From: Albifimbria verrucaria
Lineage: Eukaryota > Ascomycota > Sordariomycetes > Hypocreales > Stachybotryaceae
DNA length: 64,000 bases
Direction: 5' to 3'
Assembly (NCBI GenBank): GCA_020081605.1
Contig: JAHREC010000013.1
Span: forward strand, 4,092,001-4,156,000
Within the stretch, counting starts at the first letter, position 1, and each line of letters opens with the position of its first letter. Position numbers and translations under genes: made by a program. The notes beneath the pieces were generated by a model. The model saw only the letters and a program-made list of their open reading frames with translations, was not told where the DNA came from and did not search any database. Positions 1 to 9,867 of the stretch are shown one piece after another.

Positions 1-90
1 CAGTGATGCATCCATGAATTGCCAGGTTCGTACGGCACCGTCGTCTGAGCCACAGCTGCGGACCTGGACCAACTGGTGATCATGATGATC
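1..90 (-). CDS. Possible WD-repeat protein fragment running off the left edge
   Basis: Read on the minus strand, about 29 codons at the window edge translate to a peptide ending GSDDGAVRTWQF-MDASL. The Gly-Ser-x-Asp-Gly...Val-Arg-x-Trp pattern is the classical end of a WD40 beta-propeller blade. The frame is closed just upstream by a stop near 95, with no in-frame Met, so this would have to be an internal exon or a piece shifted by a sequence error. Too little is in view to name the protein. It could also be a chance match. Confidence 0.3.
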
Positions 91-1166
91 GAGAAGTTAC
101 ATGCTGACGACGCCTAGGGTCAATCTCTGCCCAGCCCCTCTAGGCCCATCCGGCCCTGTAACGAAACCCCCACAGCTCCTGTACAGGAGGAGAGCTGCAC
201 ACCTACCTATATTTAGCGCCTGCAACGGTCGCCCACGCGAGCGCCCTGGTGGCAGGGAAACGGAAAGGGAAACGGAGGAGCCAATACAGTTGATGATGGC
301 CAGTGGATGGATGGGTCGACAAAGTGTGCGCCCTGTTTGAGGGTCGCCCAGCCTGTTGTTGTTCCCCAGGGTTGGTTGTTAAGCACATGTCACAGCAACA
401 TTGATTGAGTAGGCGGTTTTAGGAACAAGCCAGCTCTTCGTCTGATCATTTTACAACCCCACGTTTCGTCTATTAATTGATATTAATTAGTCTACCACCT
501 TTCACCATTGCTCAAGTAGTCGTAGTTGCAGTAATTACCACTAACTTTTGACTAGTCTGATGCTCTGAGGGCCGGCCCAAGCTTCTCTCCGCTTGCGCCG
601 TAGAGAGCTTTGAATGGCAGATAGCCAGCGTGCAGACAATGACAATATAACCCATGTTGTAGCCTCCACACACCACATACGACCATATCTACTAGAAAAT
701 TCAGGATCCCGTCCGCTCTCCCAGGAAAACCTAGTAAGAGGCAGATTAGTAGCTGGGTCGGTGACGACCAGCGAACACCGGCTGTTGTATGTTTACATTT
801 TTGCCCGTCTGGGCTAATCCTTAGTCTCCTCTCCACTACCCACTAGACATGAAGCCCGCTTGAATCCTTTGATGTTGCTGTTTTCACTCGTGCAGTGCTT
901 CACATCACCAGGTATGCTTCCCATTTTGCAAGCCTCTTCATCGAGTGCACATACACGTAGCCGTTTATACGCAACGCAGTGGTGCTTGAATAGGCAACAG
1001 ACTTCCGTTTCTACCACGCCGATTCGGCCCCACTTCTGCTCCGAACATCCACAGCAATCGTGCCCCTCCATCCATCAATCCCTCCCTTGCCTTGCGATTT
1101 TCTTCCCTGTTCTGCCGCATCAATGCCTACCTCTGACTGACCCTTGTGGGAGAGGCCGTCATACAT
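91..1166. other. Intergenic region upstream of the Zn2Cys6 regulator
   Basis: About 1.1 kb with no coding region that I can support. It holds a 10-bp palindrome GGGCCGGCCC at 569-578 and a pyrimidine-rich stretch close to the downstream start (about 1020-1120) as is common in fungal promoters. The short open frames here lack codon bias and family resemblance. Confidence 0.5.
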
Positions 1167-3764
1167 ATGGACAGTTATAGACAGCGGCAGCGGGCGAGCC
1201 GGGTCGTAGAGAGGAGCGCAAACGAGCCACCCGCGCGTGAGTTATTGCCCACACTCCTCCCCTGCACATCGCCGGCAACCGAACCCAGCACTGACCCGCA
1301 TATATCTCGAAGCTGTAATGATTGTCGCCGGCAGAAGGAAAAGTGCGACGGAGGTGTCCCGTGCAGACGATGCTCTCGATTGGGTCGAAGGTGTGAGTTC
1401 TCTGCACCGGTTGCCGATGAGAGAAGCCACGCCGGAACTTCTGCCAACGTAAATTCAGAGACCACCTCGAGGTAGGGGCTATGATCTCATCTTTCCTTGG
1501 AAGTCATCATCGCTGATATCTGAGAGGGGTCCGGCATTACATCAGTATTCATCAGATCTTTCAAAGCGCCTAGAGTACTTGGAGCGAATTGCACGGAGTG
1601 TAGCTGGGAATGATACACCTTTAGATCTGCAATCCTTGAAGAACCTAGCCGACGATACAGGGGGACAACGCGGCTCTGCACTTACAGCAGTGTCGTCTCA
1701 AAGCTCGGATTTTGATGGCGTTGATGAAAAGTTTAGCATGCAACCGCTGCAGGACAATATCACACGTGAGACCAGCACTGTGTCCCAGTGTTTGAGCCAA
1801 ACTGATGATTGACAACCTATAGACTATTCAGGAGAGTTCTCCCATTGGAACTTCTCAATGCGCATCAAGGACTGGATTGAGAAGACGGCACCGAACCATG
1901 GCTCAAATGCAAGTGCCTCTTGCACAGATCGATATCATATGCTCACGAAACTGACTATGCTCATAGCAACAAAAGACTTTGTTCAAAGAGTACTATCGGC
2001 CGGAGGAGCTCCGATCCTCATCCAACATCATGTCACTCCTCTCTCTGCTCCCGCCCAGACCAATTGCCGACTTCCTTGTTCATTCTTTTTCAAGCACGCT
2101 GTCGTGAATTACTTTTTGTTGAGCGAGATTGGCTCAAGTATAATTTAGAGCTTGCTTTCAAGGATCCTCAGGCTGTCTCACGCCGAGGTGTTGGTGTAGT
2201 ATGCATTATTTTTGCTGTTCTTGCTATAGGAACACAGTTTGCCTACCTCGAGTCCTTAGGGGACAACACGAACGGCTCAAGAGAAGGAGAACCGCCTCCA
2301 GACAAGTTCAGCGAAGACTCAGTCGGCATGGTTTTCTACCAGCAAGCCTGTCGACTGCTCCCAGACGTTATTACCATCTCATCACTAGAAAGCGTGCAAG
2401 CATGTCTTCTCTTAGGCATGTACACACTACCAGTAGACGCATCGGGTCTATCATACATCTACCTGAATCTGGCCATCAAGCTGGCAATCCAGAACGGCAT
2501 GCATAGAAAATATTCGGGAGAAGGCCTAGAAGCACATATTCGTGAGACAAGGAATCGCGTCTGGTGGACAGCATACACTATTGAGAAGTAAGCACTTCGA
2601 AACCCACAAGTACAATATAAAACTGACATTGCATTAGGCGCGTTGGAATCTTTCACGGAAGGCCCACGTCGATTGCAAGCACCGATGTTGATGCGGATTT
2701 GCCAACAGACCGCTTCGATATATGGCCCTCAATAAGCACAACTCAGACTGCGCATCTCTTAGCTACCCTTGAACTGAATCAAAGACTCGGTCAGATATCA
2801 CAAGAAGTGTATGGAAATTTGTTGTGTCCTTCCGTTGCTCTTACTGACTGAGCCTCCAAGATCCATTCTCAAAACACAACCTAAAAATGAAGTGACCGAG
2901 AGCTTAGGTCGCCTAGTCAGGCTTCAGAATGAACTCCGTTCGTGGTGGGAATCTTTATCAGAAGATGTCTTCTGTAAGGAACCGAACTTACACACGTCGA
3001 TTTCGAGAAACAGCATGCACCTAAAACTTGAGTACTGCTTAGTACGCATGTTTGTCGGCCGCATATTCATCCTCCCACAAGAGGGAGGGAGGAACAGCGC
3101 CAGCCCATCTACATCAATCACGGAGCCTTCAGGCGTCGCATCAAGGAAGAAGCGGTTACGATTGCTTTTAGTAACCGATTGCGTAGAGGCAGCTCTGGCA
3201 GTCATAGAGACCTGTCGGGTACTTCGTGCCAGCATAGGCCTGGCTCGAGCATCATACACAGAGTTTAGCTCATGCCGTGCGGCCCTTCTGGTTATTACTG
3301 CGCAGTGTCTCTACAACCGGGAGGATGCACATAAGAAAGCTTTGCGAGATGGACTATCAATGCTCAAGGAAATGTCGGCTGGCAGCGAGTCGGCTCAATC
3401 CGAGATGTCGTTGATCGAAGCCTTTGAGGGCGCCATTGCCAAGATTGACTCAATGGCTGACAGTTCTCTACCCACCAGCACCGAGTCAGAATATGCGAGG
3501 TTCAAGAGATGGGAGCAAATATGGAAAAACGACGCATCGCTGGCCGATGTCATGAATGAACAAGTGCACGAGCAAACGCCCTTGCCACCTCTGCCATTTG
3601 GTCCTCCAGTACAAGAGGGTGTTTTAGAGGAGGGAACTATGCCTGCGCCGAGCACCACGTCGTTCTTTGGGATGGATGGAAATTTTGCATCTTTCCCGCA
3701 GAGCTTAGACGACCTATCGGCTTTCTTCGGCAACGATTTCGGAAATGGTTTAGACACGATGTGA
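1167..3764 (+). CDS. Zn2Cys6 (fungal C6) transcription factor with fungal_trans domain
   Basis: A nuclear DNA-binding regulator. From the ATG at 1167 the zinc cluster is complete: Cys50-x2-Cys53-x6-Cys60-x5-Cys66-x2-Cys69-x6-Cys76, with the usual basic stretch RRQKEKCDGG. A linker follows (YLERIARSV near 1570) and then the large regulatory domain, recognisable by the WNFSMRIKDWIE segment (about 1845), by VERDWLKYNL (2130-2155) and by RVGIFHGRPTSI after an intron ending near 2638. An intron of about 1765-1822 with a CTGAT branch site joins ITH to YSGEFSHWNFS. At least three more frame breaks (around 1475-1550, 1960-2125, 2835) fit single-base errors. The gene lies directly upstream of the HAD/SSADH/GABA-T group on the same strand as HAD, so it is a candidate local regulator. 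That is inference; its zinc cluster does not look like AmdR/IntA, the known omega-amino-acid regulator. Confidence 0.88.
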
Positions 3765-4396
3765 AAGCTAGGTGAAACCAAATGAGCAAGCGGAGGAGTT
3801 GTGGATTTGTCTACTAAGATACTGGGAGCGAAATCTAGCAAGACATCGTAATACATATGTACAGAAATGACTTGGTTTCGAAGCTGATACTAATCGATAA
3901 TGAAGATAAAACTAATAAGAGTAAATAATGGAATTAGTCTTGACTAGAGGGCATTGACTTCTACGGTATTTACTGGTCGCCGCTGATAAGCTGAAGCTAT
4001 TTGGCAATGCGGCAATACCTGATTTGAACGGCGAATCTAATGGGTAAAAGATCTGATTAAGAAGATAAGCACATGGCTCTTAGCGTGTGGGGTGAAACCC
4101 CATGATCCCCAAACATGCCGCTGATAGGATGTGCGGTAGTTGCATTTAGTGGATGGGGAGCATCCGGACCGGGATCGGAACCGGGAGCGTAACTTGGACC
4201 GGCCCGGTCCCGGTGCAGCTTCCATCCGGAGAAGTCGTCGGGACTCGTTTGAGTAGAATCAGAATGCTCGAACATTCCAGTGAACCTGGATATTTTTATC
4301 TAAAAGAGACATATGAAGACTTGGTCAACATCGGTAAACTCATCAATTCTTGGAAATAAGCAACAATATACACAGTGTTGAGATTAGAGAATCAAA
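3765..4396. other. Spacer and promoter upstream of the HAD gene, rich in CCGG
   Basis: This 632-bp spacer is AT-rich at first (3860-4050). From 4161 to 4232 it carries a dense block of CGG/CCG trinucleotides, including a perfect 15-bp palindrome at 4196-4210. CGG/CCG pairs are the usual target of Zn2Cys6 regulators. No gene is seen. Confidence 0.6.
4196..4210. promoter_or_regulatory. Palindrome GGACCGG-C-CCGGTCC, candidate regulator site
   Basis: Two 7-bp arms form a perfect inverted repeat around one base, 187 bp upstream of the HAD ATG. Its first 13 bases recur exactly at 7326-7338 in the SSADH/GABA-T promoter. Nearby are further CGG/CCG elements at 4164-4186 and 4210-4230. A Zn2Cys6 binding role is inferred from the CGG content and from the shared occurrence. 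Confidence 0.55.
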
Positions 4397-5134
4397 ATGT
4401 CCAAGCTAGCTGATTACCGTGCCCTCGTTTTCGACTGCTATGGCACCATTATAGACTGGGAGACCGGTGTTATCAACGGTCTACAGCCTCTTCTGGACGC
4501 GAATAAGGCCACTTTCTCTCGCGAACACCTCCTCAACGTCTACCACAAATGCGAAGCAGCCCAGCAAGAGGTCACACCCGGCTTAGCCTACGATAAGCTC
4601 CTCGCCACCATCCACCCCCAGGTCGCGGCCGAGCTCAAGCTCAATGCGCCGTCTGAGGCCGAGAACGAAGCTTTCGGCGCATCGATCGGCGCCTGGCCCG
4701 CATTTGCGGACTCTGTGGATGCGCTCCGCCGGCTGTCAAAGCACTACAAGCTGGTTATACTGTCCAACGTGAACCGCGATTCTTTTGCAAAGTCCAATTC
4801 AGGACCGCTGGAGGGTGTTCCTTTCGATCTCATCATTACTGCGGAAGACGTTGGAAGCTATAAGCCCGACTTGCGCAACTTTGAATACATGCTACGCAAA
4901 GTCAAGGAAGAGTTCGGCATCGAGAAGAGCCAGGTTATTCAGACAGCACAAAGCCAGTTTCATGACCACCACCCGGCGAAGAAGATGGGCATCAAGTCTA
5001 GCTGGATTACGAGACCCGGGGCAATTATGGGAAACAGAGACGATGTGGTGTACGACTGGAAATTCGATACATTGGGGATATGGCTGATGCCGTTGAGGCC
5101 GGAGAAATCTAGTGGATTGCCTAATACTGTTTAG
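4397..5134 (+). CDS. HAD-superfamily hydrolase, 2-haloacid dehalogenase (type II) like
   Basis: An intronless, intact 245-aa protein, the usual size of fungal type II haloacid dehalogenases. Motif I is VFDCYGTIIDWE, where the first Asp is the catalytic nucleophile. The second Asp of phosphatase-type HADs is replaced by Tyr, as in L-2-haloacid dehalogenases. Motif II is LSNVNRDSF, the motif III lysine is in GSYKPDLRNF, and motif IV is in AQSQFHDHHPAKKMG. The expected reaction is hydrolytic removal of halide from a 2-haloacid with inversion. Many fungal members have unknown true substrates. It sits between the regulator and SSADH and shares promoter elements with the GABA genes, so the natural substrate may be a small carboxylic acid of the same pathway. 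The start at 4397 has a good context (AAAATGTC). Confidence 0.88.
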   Translation: MSKLADYRALVFDCYGTIIDWETGVINGLQPLLDANKATFSREHLLNVYHKCEAAQQEVTPGLAYDKLLATIHPQVAAELKLNAPSEAENEAFGASIGAWPAFADSVDALRRLSKHYKLVILSNVNRDSFAKSNSGPLEGVPFDLIITAEDVGSYKPDLRNFEYMLRKVKEEFGIEKSQVIQTAQSQFHDHHPAKKMGIKSSWITRPGAIMGNRDDVVYDWKFDTLGIWLMPLRPEKSSGLPNTV

Positions 5135-5460
5135 ATAGGCCATCATGATTTAAAAATAGCAACTAGTGATCAATTCTATTTATTCCATCGCATTGGATGC
5201 TTTATGTCTGGGGTAATCTATACGCAGGCTGCAATACCCGGTTGCCGGTTCCACTGAACATGGATGGTATATGCATGGGGAGATACGTTTCGTCACTCAG
5301 TTAGACAGGAAATGAGCGCTCAGAGCTATGCTAGTTTTCAATATGTTCACTATACATGATTATCATGAAGCAATAACGGGTGTTGTTCGTAGTATATTGA
5401 TCATCATTCACATTTCTTAAGATTATAAACCATCTTGCTGTACAAAATCAATCGCTATGT
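5135..5460. other. Convergent spacer between HAD and SSADH
   Basis: A 326-bp AT-rich spacer between two 3' ends. It contains the element at 5237-5254, which is nearly identical to one in the SSADH/GABA-T promoter. Otherwise nothing is seen. Confidence 0.5.
5237..5254. promoter_or_regulatory. CCCGGTTGCCGGT element, second copy
   Basis: The 13-mer CCCGGTTGCCGGT followed by TCCAC here matches CCCGGTTGCCGGT followed by CCAC at 7333-7349. Its place between two convergent 3' ends is unusual for a promoter site. It may be a remnant of duplication, or a site that acts at a distance. Confidence 0.4.
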
Positions 5461-7114
5461 CTAAATGCCTGTCATGACCATCTTTGTTACGAGATACTCG
5501 TCAACGCCATACTTGCTTCCTTCTCTGCCAAAGCCACTCTGCTTAACGCCTCCAAAAGGTGCGGCTGGGTCGCTGATAGCTCCTAGTGAACAATTAGAAA
5601 TGGGCGACGTGAGTTAAACAAAAGCTCAAAACTTGCCGGTGTTGACGCCAATCATTCCAACCTCGAGGGCTTCAGCAACTCGCCAGCAGCGGCTGGAATC
5701 TTTGCTGAAGAAGTAACCCGCCAAACCAACATCGACGTTGTTGGCCATCTCAATAGCCTCCTCTTCGGTATCGAACGGGAAAAGAGCGGCAACTGGGCCA
5801 AAGGTCTCCTCATCGCAGATCTTCATTCCGGGCTTCATGTCCGCAAGTACAGTGATATCGAAATAGTTTGGTCCAAGAGGAGCCGCTGGCCGCCGTGGAG
5901 TACACGTGCGCCCTTCGATACGGCATCCTTAACGTGCTCATCGACTTTTTGTACAGCACGTTCATGAATCAAAGGTCCGTGGGTGATGGTTTCGTCGAAG
6001 CCGTCACCAACCTTGAATGCCTTGACAGCGTCGAGGAGGAGTTTGCTGAACTGGTCATAGACATTTCGGTGAACTAGGATTCTATTGGCGCAGACGCAGG
6101 TCTGGCCTGAGATTCTGAATTTGGATGCGATCAGGCCGCGGACGGCAACTTCCAGGTCGGCATCGTCGAAGACGATAAAGGGTGCGTTGCCACCCAGCTC
6201 AAAGGACAGCTTCTTGATAGTAGATGAAGACTGGTTCATCAAGAGCTTGCCGACGCCAGTTGATCCGGTGAAGGAAACCTTCTTGATCAGTGGATGCGTC
6301 GTCAGAATGTTTCCAATAGCTGCTGTGTTTTCCAAAGCCGTCACAACGTTGACAACACCGTTAGGAATGCCAGCTCGGTGAGCAAGCTCAGCCAATGCCA
6401 AAGATGTTAAGGAGCCTCAGCAGGCGCCTTGCAAACCACGGTACATCCCGCAGCTAGCGCTGGTCCAATCTTTCGAGTAATCATCGCAGCAGGGAAGTTC
6501 CATGGAGTGATGAGTCCACAAACGCCAACGGGCTCCTTGAGCGTGATGATTCGACAGTTCGGGTTGCTGGCTGGGATCGTATCACCGTAGATACGGGGCG
6601 CCTCCTCAGAGAACCATTCGAAGAAGCTAGCGGCGTATTTAACCTCAGTGATAGCGTCTGCCAGAGGTTTTCCATTTTCCAATGTGATAATGCGGGCAAG
6701 GTCGTCAATGTTTTCCAACATGAGGTCTCGCCAACTTCGGAGAAACCGCGATCTCTCGCGTGCAGGAGTTGTGCGAAACGTTTTGAAAGCCTTGTGAGCG
6801 GCATTAATAGCAGCCTCAGTGTCCGCAACGTCAAACTCGGGACACTGTCCAACTTCTGCTAGTGTGGAAGGGTCTTTACGATTTTAATGTCAGTTTTACA
6901 TCCCCAACAGAACCCCTCGAGATCTGGACGTACTGTCAACTTTGAAGACCTTGCCAGATTTGGCACCAACCCATTGTCCATCGACATAGGATTGAGCTTT
7001 GAGGAGTGAGGCATCACGCAACTGAATTCAGTGGTCAGCACCAAGCTTGCCATAGCATATAACAAGGTAGATCCAGGTCTAGCTGCTTACCTGGTGGGTC
7101 GTCTTGACGGTCAT
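5461..7114 (-). CDS. UGA2: Succinate-semialdehyde dehydrogenase, NAD(P)+-dependent
   Basis: Oxidises succinate semialdehyde to succinate, the last step of GABA catabolism. Exons on the minus strand are 7114-7091, 7021-6934, 6858-5637 and 5582-5461. The NAD-binding core [10 protein letters not shown], the FTGSTGVGK loop, the general-base Glu in SFELGGNAP and the catalytic Cys in [10 protein letters not shown] are all visible, as is the C-terminal [13 protein letters not shown]. Two one-base losses (near 6399, where a T run stops the frame after KAPAEAP, and near 5880) break the frame. With both counted, the coding length is 485 aa, exactly in frame. The last intron begins with GC (GCAAGT) instead of GT. 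The gene is divergent from GABA-T across a 393-bp shared promoter, as expected for a co-expressed pair. Confidence 0.93.
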
Positions 7115-7507
7115 TATGAAAGCGTTGGGGGTATGATAATATGCAAAGGAAATCAAGAAACAGCGAGAACCCTGAGTAAATACATCAACCAAGGCCGACG
7201 GTATCCATATATGAAGGCGCTTACCATAACACATTAGTAGTAAGACCGGTGCGATTCCGGCATCCTCGTTATCATCACCGGAGTGGATAAGTGGGTCCGG
7301 CTACGACTGCCCGGTCCATTGTGAGGGACCGGCCCGGTTGCCGGTCCACGTTAACCCCGGGTTCCATGAATCGCCTGTGTGGGTAACATCGGGGACGTCT
7401 CACAATATAAATCTATGAGAGTTGCCTCAACTTGATCAACAGTCAGCAAAGCTTCGCCATCTGGTTTTCTTGATACCCATTTTCGTCAAAACCACATTTC
7501 GTTCAAG
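7115..7507. promoter_or_regulatory. Bidirectional promoter of SSADH and GABA-T
   Basis: A 393-bp region between the two starts. From 7258 to 7362 it is crowded with CCGG/CGG elements: GGTCCGG at 7294-7300, CCCGGTCC at 7310-7317, GGACCGGCCCGGT at 7326-7338, CCCGGTTGCCGGTCC at 7333-7347 and CCCCGGG at 7355-7361. These match elements upstream of HAD. The sites are about 160-250 bp from either ATG. Confidence 0.65.
7326..7349. promoter_or_regulatory. Composite CCGG element shared with HAD promoter and 3' spacer
   Basis: Positions 7326-7338 equal the first 13 bases of the palindrome at 4196-4210, and 7333-7349 match the element at 5237-5254. The two overlap here, making this the only place where both versions are joined. 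This suggests it is the parent or main site. Confidence 0.55.
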
Positions 7508-9307
7508 ATGACTGTCTCTCAAACACTCATTCAGGTGCCTGGACCGGTTTCCAAGGCCACCACGGAGCAGATTGACTCGGTGTTCGATGCCCGTGCCGTC
7601 TACTTTGTCACTGATTATGATAAGAGCTCTGGAAACTAGTATGTTCACTATTTGTGACAATGCAGTATAAGGTGGTAGCTAACAAACTCAACAGCATTGT
7701 TGATGTTGATGGCAACAGCTACCTCGATGTGTAAGAATAGCCCTTTATTGTAAGCGGTAACATTTACTCATTCGGTTGTAGCTACTCTCAGATTGCTTCC
7801 ATTCCTGTTGGATACAACAACCCTACTCTGATTGAGGCGGCCAAGTCGCCAGAGATGATCTCTGCGCTGGTCAACCGACCAGCCATTGGCAACTTCCCTT
7901 CCCAGCAGTGGTACAGCATCTTGAAGAACGGCCTGCTGCGCGTGGCGCCTCCCGGCCTGGACAAGATCTTCACCGCTCAGTCTGGCTCCGAGGCCAACGA
8001 GCTTGCTTACAAGGCTGCCTTTATGCTGTACCGTCGTAAGGAGCGTGGCGAGGGCGTCGAGTGGAGTGAGGAGGAGATCAAGTCATGCCTCAACAACTCC
8101 AAGCCTGGCTCGCCCGAGCTTGCCATTCTGAGCTTCGCCAACTCTTTCCACGGACGTGGCTTTGGCAGTCTTTCAACCACCCGTTCCAAGGCTGTGCACA
8201 AGCTTGATATCCCTTCGTTCAACTGGCCCCAGGCCCCTTCCCTGCGCTCAAGTACCCGCTTGAGAAGCATGTTGAGGAGAACGCCGCCGAGGAGAAGCGT
8301 TGCCTTGAGGAGGTTGAGAGGCTCATCACCTCATGGTCAGTTTTTCTGCCAAATGCATTTGGTTTCTAATCTAACCCTCTCACAGGCACTGCCCCGTTGC
8401 CGGATTGATCGTGGAGCCCATTCAGAGCGAGGGTGGCGACAACCACGCCTCACCAGCCTTCTTCCAGGGTCTCAGGGACATTACCAAGAAGCACGGTGCT
8501 GTGATGATCGTGGATGAGGTCCAAACTGGTAACTATTGACTCCACTACTATACATGACTGGTTTCCTGATGCTCATGCGTATTACAGGTTTCGGTGCGAC
8601 CGGCAAGTTCTGGTGCCATGAGCACTGGCAGCTGAACAGCCCCCTGACATGGTGACCTTCTCCAAGAAGGCTCAGACTGCTGGCTACTTCTTCGGCGACC
8701 GCCAGCTCATCCCTGACAAGGCCTACCGACAGTTTAACACGTTAGTTACTGCGCCGCAGCATGATGTAATTAAAGCTAACCATTCAATAGCTGGATCGGT
8801 GACCCAGCCCGAGTTATCCTCAGCAAGGCTGTCATTGAGGAGATTCTGTCCAAGGACCTCGTCAACCAATGCGTGAGTTCCAAGCCGTTCTATTGGTGAT
8901 GCAGGTTTGCTGACTTTGTAAAGGCCCGCGTTGGTAACGCTTTCTACGCTGAGCTCGAGAAGCTGGCGTCACGATATCCGGAGCAGGTTAAGAACCTCCG
9001 TGGAAAGGGTCAAGGGTTCGTATTTACACGGGAATTCCATTCGTTGAGCAAGGCTAACTAGCCTGAAGCACTTACATCGCCTTTGACACAACTGATGCCG
9101 CTGGCCTGGTTCGCTCAATGAAGAGCCTGGGAGTTAACATTGGCACTTGCGGCGTCTCGACTGTTCGACTACGACCCATGCTGATCTTCGAGGAGTCTCA
9201 CAGTAAGTTGCCGCGGCTGAGATATTTTCTGAATCAACATCGCTAACCAAGACCCAGTTGAGCCGGTGATCGCGGCGCTGGAGAAGGTGCTCAGCACCAC
9301 TGCTTAA
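7508..9307 (+). CDS. gatA: 4-aminobutyrate aminotransferase (GABA transaminase, class III PLP)
   Basis: Transfers the amino group of GABA to 2-oxoglutarate, giving succinate semialdehyde, the substrate of the adjacent SSADH. Nine exons: 7508-7638, 7695-7730, 7782-8335, 8386-8528, 8588-8740, 8791-8872, 8924-9015, 9069-9202, 9258-9307. The PLP-phosphate loop SGSEANE, the segment [12 protein letters not shown], the cofactor-binding Asp in MIVDEVQTG and the Schiff-base Lys in [11 protein letters not shown] are present. Two C-run losses (CCCC at 8234-8237, CCCCC at 8640-8644) break the frame. With both counted, the exons sum to 458 aa, typical of fungal GABA-T. Usual location is cytosolic in yeast and possibly mitochondrial in moulds; no clear presequence is seen here. 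Confidence 0.94.
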
Positions 9308-9867
9308 TAGATTTGATTAATGCGATGAGCTTGCGACATAGGAATCAGCCATGATATTTGGATGCTGGTTCCGGGGCTTTCATGGTATATGCTTCCCACG
9401 ATTTTGTAAATAAGGCGCATTATTTAGCTGTATGAAAGCGATTGAATTTAAACCGTATACCAAAGCTACCAGCGTATGGGGTCATTAACGGTGCGCCAGT
9501 AGTTGCTGAACCGCCGCGATGGCTCTGTCGCAGATCTTCAAACTGCCACCCATATATAGATCTGTAGGCCACCAACAGCATACATATGATCCAATTGACA
9601 CCAGACATGGCCGTACTTATGCAGGCTCGAAACACGCGGCCGGACGGCTCAGCCGCAAGATGCAACGCACACTTGCAGCCCTGTTCTATAGTGGGCGCTT
9701 AATCTGCAGCACCCTGGTCAGCCTGATCGACCCGTGCTACCATAAACTGCGCCCAGCCTCAATTGTGTCACTGTCGCAAAGCTTGTCTTCCTTCCTCGCC
9801 GTCTGCCGTATTTGATCAAACACCGACTCGGTTTGCAGCGCTGACTCTACATCATCTGGCGTCATTC
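9308..9867. other. Intergenic, GABA-T to CorA-like gene
   Basis: 560 bp serving as terminator of one gene and promoter of the next. No further gene or repeat is supported. Confidence 0.45.
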
